64,000 nt of DNA from Amoeboaphelidium protococcarum (taxonomy: Eukaryota; Aphelidiomycota; Aphelidea): positions 754,001 to 818,000 of the forward strand of contig JALECJ010000255.1 in the NCBI GenBank assembly GCA_023515745.1. Reading direction: 5' to 3'. Below are positions 12,123-28,211 of the stretch, one piece after another (position 1 is the first letter of the stretch; each line of letters begins with the position of its first letter). The notes below the pieces were generated by a model. That model ran no database searches and was not told where the DNA came from. It saw nothing but the letters and a program-made list of their open reading frames with translations. The position numbers and the translations under genes were made by a program.

Positions 12123-13427
12123 TCATCCAAGATTATCATAACGAGATCGCATATTCACTGCGGGCAATCGCTCATCTTTAAGCGTACTATAAATGGAGAA
12201 ATGATTAGCATTTCTGGCTGCGATTTCCGGTGCCAACTTGTCTTGATTTACTACTTCACTGCCGAATGTCTTGTATGACTTATTAAAGTCATTCCAAACC
12301 GAGTCCATGTCATCGTCACCAATAGAGGATTGTTTATCATCGTAACTATTCTAAGAGTATAGGCGATCGGCCATATCGTGATTTTGAGCCGCAAATGGAA
12401 CAGCTGCAACGGTTTCTTCTTCTACTTCAAGCACTGCAGATAGTGGCCTATTTTATTGCCGATTCAATGCTATTGGTGGAGCGGGAAGCACATCATGAGG
12501 TAAATTCTGACGGAATTACGGAGGAGTTGGAAGATGATCTGCATAGGTGGAGGTTGTGAGAATCGGCGATACTGAGTATTGTGCCTCATACCGTGGTTTC
12601 AAATTAGAACCATGGTGATTATACGGCAGACTCTTTAGTTCAGCATCATAATCGTCATCATCCTTGTCCGCTATTACTTGGCGGTATCTTGCAACAGCGA
12701 ATACTATTGCCAGCAATATGAACGTTCCAATAGCTGAAAACATTGCAATTCCACCAGCATTGAAGGGGAACGCGCCTCTAGCATACAACTCTTGAATAGA
12801 ATTACCCTCGTTTTTCTCGGGAATGACAGGCTCAAAATCTTTTCCATGACCAGCTCGAGGCAGAGGAGTAGCAGTAGGTGTAGACAGCTCTGTCGACGAA
12901 GATTGCGTAGATGATGTCACACTTTAGACGGCAGGACTCGGGGCAAGAGCCTCTCGTGCAGTCGGTGTAGAAGTGGTTTCAGCAGTGGGATTTGATGCAG
13001 ATTGATCACCGGACTGAGGAGCATTGTTACTTCCATTGCCTGATACAGCTGGAGGTGGAGGATTCTAAGGCGCCCCGCCACTGGACACTCCAGTTCCAAC
13101 TTATCCCCCAGGCTACCCGTTACCATTATTAGAATTACCAGAGCCACCTTGTCTATTGCTATCCGCGGACGCGGGATTTCCAGGTGGTGGCGGTGGTTGA
13201 GGCACCTAATTCGTTGTTACTCTTCTATCATCTTATGTTGTACGTCTATTGTTGTCAACTGTATTTGGCGGTGGAGGAGGAGGAGGAGAAGAAGGAGTTC
13301 TCTAATTATTATTGGCACCATTTCTATCATTAGTGTTTGGTGTAGGCTGGCGCTAATTTTACGCGACAATCAGGAGAGGGGACATCAATGCCATCCACAC
13401 GAAAAGCTGTTTCAACTGAGTCCACAT
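12123..13427 (-). CDS. Pro-rich single-pass surface membrane protein
   Basis: Single exon of 434 codons from ATG 13427 to TGA 12123. Order: signal peptide (about residues 1-22, core LFVWMALMSPLLIVA), a ~200-residue ectodomain very rich in Asn, Gln, Gly, Ser/Thr and poly-Pro runs, one membrane segment near residues 225-248 (GIAMFSAIGTFILLAIVFAVA), then a ~180-residue cytosolic tail with acidic DDDDYD, PPPP-like and Tyr-containing short motifs. The layout resembles fungal mucin-like sensors or adhesins, with an O-glycosylated stalk, TM and signalling tail, but there is no recognisable folded domain, so the comparison is only architectural. In-frame UAR codons are abundant in the stalk. Confidence 0.8.
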
Positions 13428-13623
13428 CGCGATTTAATAAAGTCGCTCTTATAAATCTTCTAAAAATTAATAACTAATTCGATAAAAGCAATAATAATAA
13501 GACAGATAAAGTGAAAAGAATAAAATGTTTTTGAGCGGATTAATGCAACACTAGGCTATAAAATACAACGCGGACCGAATCCAGCACTATCATTGGTAGA
13601 TCAAACATCACGATGTCACTCAA

Positions 13624-17610
<3,987 letters not shown>

Positions 17611-17872
17611 CTCAAGTTTACAGGTTTGAATTAATCAGTTAAAATTCAGGATGTAATGTTACTGTAAAGTAGAAAGATCCAGATGAAGAAGATAGAGAGA
17701 TAAGTGAAACGGTCCTTGACTGAAACGCGCGTCGGGCTTATTATCAAACTGAAACAGGAAACTCTGTGCTCTATGAAACATTGCAGAGCTTAGATCACAT
17801 CAGACATCGATTAATCATTAAAACTACAAAGGGAAACACTGATACTAAATGTACAAGCAATTTATTCAAAAT
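17611..17872. promoter_or_regulatory. SMC3 upstream region with MCB/E2F-like box
   Basis: ACGCGCGT at 17725-17732, preceded by GAAA on the plus strand, 115 bp upstream of the SMC3 ATG. In fungi MBF and in animals E2F sites share this CGCG core; factor identity is inference. Confidence 0.45.
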
Positions 17873-19903
17873 TCATGACAACTTTTGAGCATCAGTGGAT
17901 TCATCGACGCCCTCAATCAGAACCACGAATACTGTAACATCATCGTATCGGACATATCCGCGAGCGTACAACTAAGAAGAGCAGCTGACCATCTCACGAT
18001 CCGCCAGACCATGGGCGAGAATGCAGACTTTCTACAGCTTTCTCTAAATCTCCTTAGAATATCTCAATTTGTCCTCAGCGCGGTGTCTCTCATCAATAGA
18101 TTAGTCAACATCCATTTAGTGAGAGGCTGCAGATCCATCTTCACCCTCGTGGTATGCATTTGTATCAGACTGGTGATCAACCAGAGACTCGCCGTTAATT
18201 AACTTAAAACAATCAGGATCAGCATGTTCCATAGTATCTTCCACAAACTTGGACAACATCGAATGCTAGATAGCAGGATCTTGATGAGACAGATGATCCC
18301 ATAGTCCATCACTAGCCATGACCATCAGATACTTGTTCTGATTCGGTTTCAATTGAACAAATGACACATCTGGCTTGCAGTCGAGCAGAGCAGGTTCGTA
18401 CTTGAAGAATAAATCACCCATTGTGCCAGCCAAATTCAAGGTGGTGCAAGCCGGGAAATTCAGCTCATCAATCTTCCAGCCAGGAGCTCTTGCAATGCGG
18501 CATCCTTCAAGCATACCAACGTGCGTCTCCTAGAAATCGATACTGTCCAAAATGGCATTAGCCACACATTAATCGCGCCCAGCATAAATAAAGCGGCCAC
18601 CATTTTCATATATTTTAATCGCCTTCTCCAGCTAACTAGGTGTATGATCTCTAGAAGCGAAGCATTCCTTCCAGTATGCTGAAGAGTCAAAGAGATCTTC
18701 ATCACAGTCACCTAGACTCTGTGCTTGCTTTTAAAGCATAAGTGTTCTTGAGTCACCTACATTACAATTAACCAAGAAGCCATTGTACAGCAGGTTGACA
18801 ATTAATGTGCACCCATCATCATTAGGGCGTTTAGTTCTATATGGCGGCTTCAAAGATGGACTTTGAGACAAGTCTCCGCCACAAGCCAAAATCCATTGGC
18901 GGTATTCTTCCAGCTTCTTATCACAATAAGACTTATCGACATCAAGAAACAACTACTATACACATTCTCTAAATTGCTTTTAATGGTCCAAGTCATAAAA
19001 GTTCCAGACTCGACTGTTTACCAAACTAATTATCAGCTGAGGCATCAACTTCACAGCATGTCTAGCACAATTAGCACCACCATGACCGTCAGCAACCATG
19101 AACAATTAAAACGGGCGACCGCTGATCTCATGCACAAAGTTTGGATTCTCAGAAGACGATGGAAAATGACAATCCTCCATATCAGCGTGAATATCAACTT
19201 TACCAGCACCATAACCAGATGAGCCAGGATACTTGTAACCTTTCTGCGTAGCAACGCTCCAGCAAAATCCATAGTCGATGCAGCCAGAAGAGGTTGAGTC
19301 AGACAGCTCGGCAGGAGAAGTGTCGGTTGCATCATCACAGTGTGTGTTATCAGCATCATCGTCATGATCAACATCAACCAGGCCATTGTCTTCGCAGCCG
19401 CGTGAGAAAGAGTCTTCAAACAAATCACTGGCCGCCCGCATTTGTGACGTTTTGTTGCAACTAGGCGGAGACACACCATCAACAAACTCTGGCAATGATG
19501 ATGAGACATTCTAGTCTTTATTTACACCTTCATCTACTTCACTGCAGAAATTTGGGACACACTTTGGCGGCATAGGAAGTACCAGAGGAAAGCCAAACTC
19601 TGAGCGACAACTCTAGTTGGAAACCAGAAAAAAGTCTTCTGAGCAAACACCACCAGCACCAAAATCAGACTACGGATATTTTTATTGAGTAGCAGTCTTT
19701 TTATCACAATCAGAATCCACCAAATCCTGCACAATCATAGACGATGATGACAATAGAGAATTGGCAAATTCGGCGGAAACTACCTCCTCAGCAACGACAG
19801 CAGTGACTGAAGCAGCAGCGGCCATCACATTGACAGGAGAGGAGGCTCTTGAATTCTTCAAATCTGATTCTACAGATATATAATCGCTTTCCAATTTCAT
19901 CAT
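17873..19903 (-). CDS. PP2C-family Ser/Thr protein phosphatase
   Basis: Metal-dependent phosphatase. Single exon of 676 codons from the ATG-ATG pair at 19903 to TGA 17873; the frame continues upstream without another ATG, so this start is preferred. Motifs in order: SGRPFQLFMVADGHGGANCA (DGHGG metal motif), NDDGCTLIVNLL (family GSTA equivalent), NCNVGDSRT, VMASDGLWDHLS, and DDVTVFVVLI near the C-terminus, so the catalytic Asp/Gly residues are present. A long Ser/Asp-rich N-terminal extension (~250 residues) precedes the domain, with a short acidic insert inside it. The extension and inserts resemble fungal PTC-type enzymes, but no specific orthologue can be named. UAR codons are frequent. Confidence 0.88.
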
Positions 19904-20895
19904 CCTTCCAGCAGTGTGTGTGAATGAGTGATAGGCACCAAAGTTATGGTATGATGAGAGAATAACCGATCGAGAAGGAATGGATGTGCAGATGATGAAT
20001 AATTCAGTCACGATAGATGACTTTGCGAAAAGATCGGATGATTGCTGTCGGGAAAAAGATTGAGTCGGTGAGTGAGAGAAAACGATGAAAGCGATCTGAG
20101 CAAATAGCTGATCGGTCAACAACAAAAGACCGAGCCGGATTGGCCAGATCCCGAATTGGAATCTAGAATGCCAATTTAGATTTAGCGCATTTCAAAATGC
20201 AGCCACTGTATGAAGAGAATAGAATAAGCCATATCGTGGTAGTATTGAGTCAGGTTAAAGCATGCGAAGCTCATTATTTCTCACAGTTATATTGACTGTT
20301 TGATGAGTCTTGGCACGCTCGCTCGCTCGTAGTTTCTTAGCCGAAGGCGCCGACAAGGCAACGGCAATTTGGGTCGTTACTATACCGGCCCCTTGATCGA
20401 TCGTTACATTGATGTACATTGAAAATCTGTGTATATACCACACACACTCATTATACTCGTTGTTATTGCCTTCTAGTTGAAAGCGTGTAATGGTTCGAGG
20501 CTTTATATATATTGTATGGTTATTATTCTCTTACCTTACAGCAGTCGGGAAAGGCTTGGTTGCACAAGTGTTCAGTCAGCTGGTCGTTGACCCACTTTGA
20601 TTCGACTTTGGCAGTCAGCGGACTCTGTAATAAACTGCTTTGTAATTACGGATCAAGTTTTGTCACAATACCGATATTGATCGACAAATGGAAATATTCA
20701 CGTTTCTTAAAATTGGATACTATTGAATATGAATGACTTCCTCTAGCAGTAATTTAATCGTAAAGAGTTTTGTTTCAGTAAGGGATTGTAACTTTTACGA
20801 CCGCCTTTATGGGCTGATTTCCGATTAAACTTGTTGAAAATAGATAAATTATGGGGAGAAATTTCAGCTGATTGACACTTGACGCAATTTTAGGT
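19904..20895. other. Intergenic containing direct repeat copy 1
   Basis: About 990 bp between PP2C and the oxidoreductase. The PP2C promoter side holds GA-rich sequence near 20030-20090. Repeat copy 1 occupies 20352-20617. No gene otherwise supported; short plus-strand frames inside the repeat recur in copy 2 and are part of the repeat. Confidence 0.5.
20352..20617 (+). repeat. Dispersed direct repeat, copy 1 (~265 bp)
   Basis: Aligns collinearly with 21999-22258 in the same orientation, with shared blocks CCCCTTGATCGATCGTT, GAAAGCGTGTAATGGTT, TTGCACAAGTGTTCAGTCAG and TTCGACTTTGGCAGTCA and small indels between. The two copies bracket a complete oxidoreductase gene. No coding capacity recognised. 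Confidence 0.85.
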
Positions 20896-21954
20896 TCATA
20901 ATATCACCCAACGAACAATGACCTTACCCATAGATTTACGACTGTCCACATGCTTCAACGCGTCAACAATTTAGGTGGACGGATAAACTTTGTCCACATA
21001 TGGCTTTAATATTCCATTTTTATACGCATCAAAAACTTCTTTGAGAATCAGTTTCATTATATGCGGACGTTTTTAAGAGATTGTGAGCATATTCACACCA
21101 ATAACTCCACGAGAGTATAACAAAAGCAGAATCGATGGATTGAATCCCATTGAAAAGAGCATGTTAATACCACCTATTACACCACCATACTTCTAAGACA
21201 CGTGCGTCACACTCGCCACGCCATAATTTACCATGATTCCTCCCTCTTTCAGCAGTTTCATAGAACGAGAATAGACGGATCCGCCTAATGAATCAAATAC
21301 AACGTCAACCCCATTCCCGTCGGTCATCTCCTTGATCACTTCCACAAAATTATGATCTTTGTAATTGATAGGATGGTCAATATTGAGAGTGTCGCGCATG
21401 TACTCTAATTTCGATGGATTGCTCGCTGTTCCATAAACAATAGCACCGCGACTCTTGGCAATCTGAGCCAGCGCGGTCCCTACACCGCCGGCAGCTGCTT
21501 GAATTAAAACGTGATCACCAGGAGCAATTGTAGTTGCGCGACAAGCACAATACCATGCAGTTGAATATTAAACCATCAGAGCTAATGCAGCACCCGCATC
21601 TGTATCTTCTTCAATCTTGATACAGAAATCAACACCAGACAGAGCTTGGCTCGAATAACCTCCGAATTGACAGAATGCAGCTACTCTATCTCCAATTTTC
21701 AAAGGTGAATTATTTTCGCTGGACACGTTAATTTCTTTAACTTTTCCTACTACTTCGTACCCAATCGTACATGGTAGAGGCGGACAATCATGATAGAGAC
21801 CTTTGCAAGCCAGAATGTCTGCATAATTGATCCCGAACGCTTCAACTTCCACTACAACGTCGCCTTCCTTCTAAGCTTTCAAATCTGGCAGATCTTTTAA
21901 TTCCAGAGCTCTTTCAAAATCTGTACAGTTTTTTACTAAGACAAAAGATTTCAT
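20896..21954 (-). CDS. NADPH quinone oxidoreductase / zeta-crystallin family (MDR)
   Basis: Medium-chain dehydrogenase/reductase without catalytic zinc, predicted to reduce quinones or enones with NADPH. Single exon, 352 residues, ATG 21954 to TGA 20896. Seen: N-terminal GroES-like domain with EAFGINYADILACKGLY and IGYEVVGKV, GDRVAAF, then the Rossmann domain with the nucleotide loop AAAGGVGTALAQIAKSRGA and a downstream DVVFDSLGG. The C-terminal section (FNPSILLLLYSRGVIGVNM and onward) matches the synaptic vesicle VAT1-like/quinone reductase branch. Flanked by direct repeats at 20352-20617 and 21999-22258. UAR codons are used but sparsely in this gene. Confidence 0.9.
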
Positions 21955-22546
21955 TTTGTTGAAATGTTCAAACTTTACAAGTCATCTTTTCCATTGAAGA
22001 CAAGGCAAAGACGATTTGGGTAGTTCCAATATTGGCCCCTTGATCGATCGTTTCATTGACGTACATTGAAACTCTGCGTATATACATTTTATTCACTGTT
22101 ATTATATTTCTAGTCGAAAGCGTGTAATGGTTTGAGTTATTATATTTATTGTATGATTAGTGATATCTTAACTTATACAGTAGCAGTCGGGAGAGGCTTA
22201 GTTGCACAAGTGTTCAGTCAGCTGGTCGTTGACCACTTTGATTCGACTTTGGCAGTCATTAGACATTGAAGTAGACTGGTGGATAAAGACACGTCAACAT
22301 TTCTCACTATCAATTCTGATTGACAACCATAATTTCTTGCGGTTATCATCGCCATGTATTTCTAGACGGTATGTTAATGTCGTACAAGTAAGCAAATGGC
22401 TCAAGAACGTTGCGCTAAAAATAGCACATCAAATTCCATGACAACCACATCTAGTGACTCTCATAAGTAGCCTTTTCCCATTGGTACTCAAAAAGTTTAA
22501 TCTGCCTTAAAGAGACATAATAATTCGATTTTTAAGCTAATATACT
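21955..22546. other. Intergenic containing direct repeat copy 2
   Basis: Shared upstream region of the oxidoreductase (minus) and the RAX1-like gene (plus), holding repeat copy 2. No additional gene supported. Confidence 0.5.
21999..22258 (+). repeat. Dispersed direct repeat, copy 2 (~260 bp)
   Basis: Second copy of the repeat at 20352-20617, same orientation, offset by about 1.65 kb. Lies 45 bp upstream of the oxidoreductase ATG, so it probably contributes to its promoter. Confidence 0.85.
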
Positions 22547-23494
22547 ATGGCGACATTGGATTTAGAAGGTGGTAAAGCAAAAGTTGGCGGAGATAAAAAG
22601 ATCAATCTTCGAGCAATCCTAGCCGGTGAGACCAGCTTCCCTCTGACTGTTGATGAGCTGCGTATCTACATGTCTGACATTAGCCACGACGTTGAAAACT
22701 TTGATTTTATGCGTGATGTGGTGAGGAGTGCAGAGAGCCTTCGGATTTACTCAATAATCGGCGGAATAAATGATGAACGTAAATCCGCTTTTGTTGATCC
22801 TAAAGAGTATCAGGCTTTGAAAGTAATGTCTGACAATGCGCTTGTTGATCAAATAGTTGCTATATAAAAAAGTGGAGGTAATGTCGAAAACGGCGATATG
22901 GCAAAATTCGAAGCTCTGGTAAGAAAGGCAAATTAGGAAATCAAAGATACATACATCGCACCGGGATCCAAATTTGAGCTCAACATTAACAGTGTCACCA
23001 GAAATGCCGTGCTGTAAGCACCGTCCAATGCCCCTCCTCTCCAACTGTTTGCACAATGCATAAAAGAAGTACTGGTGAACATCGAGACTAACGCAATTCC
23101 TCGCTTTGTAAATTATGCGTCCAACACCAATATCGGCGAGAGGGAGTCCATATGGCGTCGCGACAATTTTGTACGATTTGCAACTGCATATATCATAAGT
23201 ATTGCGCTTCTAATCGGTTTTAGCTAGCCATCTCTTGCTAGGCTGGGCTTACTACCTGTCTGCTTTCTTGTCTTCACCACATTCTGGCAGTGGAGAAGCA
23301 GATTTTGTGTGCTGCTTGGGAGAAATAATCTAACGCGGTACAGTAATGATAAAAAATCTGACGCTAAGCAGGTGTTTGAAGCTTGCGTGTTGAAGAGTCA
23401 CGCTCAAAGGTCGCGCGAGATATACAGAAAAAGTATCATTTGTATGATTCTCTTGATGATGATCACGTTAGCTCTGCCTCCATATAAATTGTGA
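22547..23494 (+). CDS. RAX1: RGS-domain membrane protein, RAX1-like
   Basis: Single exon, 315 residues, ATG to TGA. An N-terminal helical RGS-type domain (about residues 20-165; SFPLTVDELRIYMSDI, NFDFMRDVV, later VNIETNAIPRFVNYA) is followed by hydrophobic segments around residues 210-230 (FATAYIISIALLIGF), 232-250 and near the end (IICMILLMMITLALP). RGS plus C-terminal membrane helices is the architecture of fungal Rax1, which marks bud sites or growth poles with Rax2. The RGS part may not act on G-alpha. The symbol is given by architecture and local similarity, not by a search. It is expressed divergently from the oxidoreductase, with repeat copy 2 between them. Confidence 0.7.
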
Positions 23495-23653
23495 TGAATT
23501 TTGAAGATGAGCACCCCATCGTTTAATAAGCTCAGCATTTGGGTATTGTTGTATCTCTAAAGGTTTATTCTAATAAAATGTAAGTAATTAGATTGCGTTA
23601 ATGTTGTTGATAACAAATGTTTTGGTTTCTTGTATTTACACGCTAATTAATAT

Positions 23654-25762
23654 TCATATATTGATAGCTGCGCCTTTACAGCTTGGACATTACAACTAGC
23701 CAGGGAGTTGAACAGATATTGCAGACGTAGGACTGAGTAGTCTATCATGATTGTCATCGTACTACTAGCCATGCTACTTCAGAGCATCCAGATCAAGTTT
23801 GAGATGATGATTATGATTGTGATTATGCTCTTCCTCCGTGACTTGGTTATGCTCATTATGATCATGATTAATAGAGCCGTTGGGCGAATAAACCAGCGCA
23901 TCTTCCAGTACACTTGAGTCTTCGTGCTCAATAGGAGCTTCCCGAAGATTTTTACGAGGAGTGATTGATCCACTTCTATTATCACCAGAATCTTCTGTTA
24001 CTTTAATGTCAGGTGAACTTTCAATCTATTCCCGAAGTGAGTCTTAACCATCACCAGGCTTTTCCGCCTAATCTTACACGGATTTGTCAGGCGAAACTTC
24101 AATTTCAACATTCTTTTAGCTACCATCGCCCTCAGTCTCATCCTCTCCGTACTGACGGATAATGTTGATATCTCGGGTATTAGACGCTGGATTCTCGTCA
24201 ACAAATGGAAGCAATTCTTTGGCGTCAATCAAGGATCTACAATTACTAACAATCTGTGCAATCTCCAGCATCCATTGATCAATCTTGGATGTGTCCAGAG
24301 TTTTGTGGCTGAGCACATTTTACGCCTTATACAACTCTTGCACCACGTTCCAGATCAACTGATCCTTAATCCTCATTCTAAACTTCAATGCATGTCTCTC
24401 ATCTCGATACCGCTGAATATAGTCAGGAATTACAGCCAGCTCCATCTAAAGCTACTCTACCAGGTGATTTAGCTGATCAATAGTCACAAAATCATCGCTA
24501 CTCCTCTTCTATGCCTTCCTCAGAACTGCAAGTAATTCATTGCGTTCATTTTGAAGCTCTTCATATTACTGAGTTGATATTTTGGTATTATTCACACTAT
24601 TCTCTTTAGTGGCAACAGACTTTTAAACATTCAGCTAGTCCTCAAGAGACTTGACTTAATTTTTCAACGATGCATTATCCTGTTTACTCAAATCATACTA
24701 CTTTTAAAGTGTCTACTACCGATTAGTTAATTCCATCTTTTCATCCATAACATCGTGGATTCTTTATCGCAGCTCCTCAATTTGATCATTCAGGTAGACA
24801 TTCTCATCTAGTAAGTGAGCACATTTTGCATTAACAGAATCCAACTCCTTCTATAAATTCTCATTCTCCTTAGTTTATAACACATCTGTTGAGGAATCTT
24901 CCGTTTATTAACCGATATCTACTTGGCCTTTACTTGAATTCTTCTTATCCTCACTCTGGACCATATTGTCAAACTTTATTTATAGTTCTTGAAGCTACCT
25001 AGTGGCTCTTTCCAATTCTAAACTTTTAGCACCAAGTTGATTCGACGATTACTCGGCAGCCTATTTCCAATTCGTAACTTCTTAACCATCATACTGCTAC
25101 TTTGACTTTAACTCCGATGCCAATCTAACCACCTCAAGTTCCCGCTCAATCATCTTCTCCTACAGATCTTGATAGTCAGCCTTCAACTATTCGCAATCCT
25201 CCTCAATACCAGATAGCCTTTCGATAGAGTTGACACGTTGTAAAAGAGCGAGATTGGATTTCTGCAGCTGTGAATACTTTTAAGATAGTTGAAAATACTC
25301 GTCATCATCACCGTTACTATTACCTGGCGACTTATACGAGGATAATGAGTACAACTTCTGATCGACAGACGGTTTCCTAATACGCTTCTGAACCAGTGGG
25401 GACATTAGCGCAGACTATGAAGGACTTATATTAGGGGGAGATGGTACTCGAATTCCATTATCTTCTACCTTTACTGACTTCGCTGTAATAGTTTCTTATT
25501 AAGAACTCCCATTAGTTGCGGGATGTATCGCATTTACCTAAGGAGACGCTGGTATTTGTTTAGGCGTAGCAGCAGAAGAATTAGAGTATACTGAACTCTT
25601 GTCATCACTACCAACCCCACCACCACCATAGAAACTTCCCATCTCTTGATCGCTACTACCAGCACTTACATTCTTCAATCTCGACTCATTGCGCTGTTAC
25701 AACTTTTACCTTGCATTAGCCAAAAGTTGCTTCTTCTTCTCCGGAGTCACAGTCTTCATCAT
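23654..25762 (-). CDS. Golgin-like coiled-coil protein (GM130/BUG1 type)
   Basis: Long coiled-coil protein of 702 codons from ATG 25762 (MMKTV; the second ATG at 25759 is equally possible) to TGA 23654. The N-terminal signature TPEKKKQLLANARQKL is the short basic helix seen at the start of GM130-type golgins. It is followed by a Ser/Pro-rich spacer, then a ~350-residue heptad-rich coiled coil, an acidic His/Asn-rich segment (EEEHNHNHNHH) and a terminal CPSC. Golgins tether vesicles at the Golgi; cis-Golgi location is inferred from the N-terminal motif alone. Gln-rich heptads use UAR codons heavily, so a standard-code translation fragments the gene completely. Confidence 0.75.
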
Positions 25763-26328
25763 CTCTCTATTATGCTTGAATAAGAATTAATGAATATAGA
25801 CTTGGTTAATTTAGAATAATATAAGGCAAATTTAAAATAGAATTCAAACCAAGTAATAAAGACCCGCAACAATACAATAATGAGAGCAAAGTCCCAATTC
25901 AACGTTAACGAACGCGACGACGAGAGGCCGTGCGGAGAAGTAACGCGCGTTACTTTCTCTGGAACGTCTGTCTTTATCGCCTTTTTGGTTGAAGTCTCTT
26001 TAATTGTGCGGTCTTTCGCAGTATGCTCCGCTTCATTTCGTTTAGAGCTGAATAGAATGTCATCAGATCGTGTTTGATGGGAGAAAAGCATCTGCATAAT
26101 GGTATGTAAATTATGGGCATGGATTGGCTCATGCCATTAATTTTGATTTTGAGCTGCCCTCAATATAAACAGCGAGTACGTAAAGACTATAGTTTACTGC
26201 ACAACTCATTCGGTTCCTTATTTGAAACAGCCGTTTCGATGACAAAAGCACAACACGTAGAAAGAAAGAAACAAGCCACTACCGTTTCAGATGCCAATAT
26301 ATTTCCTTATTATCCTAGTCCGAATGAT
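25763..26328. promoter_or_regulatory. Golgin upstream region with a perfect CGCG palindrome
   Basis: Holds GTAACGCGCGTTAC (25940-25953), a 14-bp perfect palindrome 180 bp upstream of the golgin ATG. A minus-strand frame across this stretch has no ATG-based model and no recognisable product. Confidence 0.45.
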
Positions 26329-26664
26329 TCATTCTTCATCTGCCGGTTCGTACAACTCCATCTCGTATTCTTCAAAGTCCCCAGAAAGGCCGACGAAATA
26401 GCCAGTCTTCAATTCCACGCCATATTTTTTGGACAAGACCGATTAGGCGTGCTCAACCTCTTTAATCACTTTAGCAGGCGCCGGTTCCCCAATGGATTCC
26501 AAGTCGATTCCGTACAGAAAATCGCATGCATAGCCTCTGACGACTTCATCAGCGTATGAGTATAAGCCAAGCATTTCAATCTCCTCCGAATCAAACATCA
26601 TATCGCGGCAGCCATTAGCAACCTTAAACCCAAAAATGTAATGTGGAGTGAAGTGAAGATACAT
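26329..26664 (-). CDS. Small acidic protein, unknown
   Basis: A 111-residue frame from ATG 26664 (MYLHFTPHYIFGFKV) to TGA 26329, ending YEPADEE. It is mostly acidic with aromatic residues and carries one in-frame TAA (EHAQSV). No membrane segment and no family recognised. The open frame continues upstream into AT-rich sequence that begins only with TTG, so either ATG 26664 is the start or a 5' exon is missing. The good hydrophobic/charged patterning and clean TGA suggest a real gene. Confidence 0.5.
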
Positions 26665-27088
26665 TCTTAAATCGAATAACGCGTTATTATTAATGTGCTT
26701 GAAATTTTTGTTGCTTTTTAGAAAGAGAAGGAGTAAAAGTTGAAGATTTTCGTTATTGGTCAATTAGCCAACCGAAGTTGCGAGTCGTTACAGTACCCGG
26801 ACTCGAGACACTTTCAAATTACAAACCACTGTTTGAGGTGGCATCTATCATGGGCATTTACTAAAGAGTTAACGTGATAAAACGCTGAGAATGGGTTCAG
26901 TAATGGATCATACAGTAAGAATGAACAATTTATAAGGATCAAGAGGATTCAATCAATAGAGACTACAGTATCAAGTGGTGACGCGCAGAGTAGTTCGTGT
27001 TGACGCGACAACGCTCTCTCTTTGAGATTTTTATAGAACGCGCGTAAGTTATCACTAATAATTTAAACCAGCGAAATAAGAATTATAG
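26665..27088. promoter_or_regulatory. Divergent upstream region of the CDK gene
   Basis: ACGCGCGT at 27038-27045, 44 bp upstream of the CDK ATG, with two further GACGCG cores (near 26982 and 27002) and a CT-rich run at 27013. Resembles the SMC3 upstream box. Confidence 0.45.
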
Positions 27089-27976
27089 ATGGAAAAGTAT
27101 TAGAAAGTGGAAAAACTGGGAGAGGGAACGTATGGCGTGGTGTACAAGGCATAGAATAGAATAACATAAGAGATTGTGGCATTGAAAAGAATACGACTAG
27201 ATAATGAAGAAGAGGGGATTCCATGTACTGCGATTAGAGAAATTGCCCTGCTGAAAGAATTGCGACATCCCAATATTGTGCGCCTAATGGATGTTCTGCA
27301 TACAGAGAAGAAGTTGACCCTGGTGTTTGAGTATCTCGACTCTGACTTGAAAAAGTATTGTGACAGTCACAGCGAACTGGATATGACCACAGTGAGGATA
27401 CTGATGTAGTAAATCTTACAAGGAATCGCGTATTGTCATCAGAAGCGAATTCTCCATCGAGATCTCAAGCCGTAAAATCTGTTGATAAGCAAAAAGTTGG
27501 AGCTTAAATTGGCAGATTTTGGTCTTAGTCGAGCATTCGGAGTGCCTGTGCGATCATACAGTAATGAGGTAGTGACACTTTGGTATAGGGCGCCTGATGT
27601 TCTCCTGGGAAACAAGTCATATGACACATCTATCGATATATGGTCTATCGGATGTATTATGGGCGAGATGGTAAATAATAGGCCCGTCTTTCCCGGAACT
27701 TCTGTGAATGATTAGCTTCATAAAATATTTTAAATTTTAGGCTCTCCTAATCAGACGGTATGGCCTGGATATGACAAGTTGCCGAATGCGACCAGTATGC
27801 TCTAATCTGACACTGAGGAGATGACCTTGATGCAGTACTAGCGGGAGAATCTGTAGCAAGTATTTCCTCGTATGGATGTTAATGCTCTATCACTATTGGA
27901 AAGGCTTTTACAGTTGGATCCGCTAAAAAGGATATCTGCTCAAGAAGCATTAGACGCCGATTTTTTAAAACTATGA
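27089..27976 (+). CDS. Cyclin-dependent kinase, CDK5/Pho85 type
   Basis: Single exon, 295 residues, ATG to TGA with 10 UAR codons placed where CDKs carry Gln or other polar residues (for example [14 protein letters not shown]). Gly-rich loop at residues 11-16, catalytic Lys33 (VALKRIR), helix alphaC as PCTAIRE at 45-51, HRDLKPQN with Asp125, DFG at 143-145. The activation loop [18 protein letters not shown] has Ser rather than Thr at the phosphorylation position, as in CDK5 and Pho85, which separates it from CDK1. Pho85/CDK5 kinases need a cyclin or p35-like partner and control growth, phosphate or polarity. PCTAIRE instead of PSSALRE/PSTAIRE is a minor oddity. Confidence 0.95.
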
Positions 27977-28211
27977 ATTGTCACACACAAGTCTGTTATG
28001 AATATATAATTCGTGTTATATAATTCTAAATAATATTATATTTTAACTCACCATTCAAATCTTTCAAAAATTACTTATCAAACGAACCGTGTCAACAGCG
28101 GCGCGGACTCCTTCATCAACCGCTGGCACACACACTTCAGACTTCAGAACCTTATAAAGTGGTCAAACCCATCTAGCAGATCCTTCAAACTCTTTTTTTT
28201 GTTAGAACGCA

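Noticed and set aside
19904-20125. N-terminal extension of the PP2C from a TTG
   Set aside because: No ATG in the extension; the first ATG pair at 19903 is a normal eukaryotic start.
20512-22441. Two plus-strand ORFs sharing a HKCSVSWSL peptide
   Set aside because: The shared peptide comes from the direct repeats, in different downstream frames, and no extended coding similarity exists.
25759-26097. 112-codon minus-strand ORF upstream of the golgin
   Set aside because: Begins without ATG, overlaps the golgin start and has no recognisable sequence.
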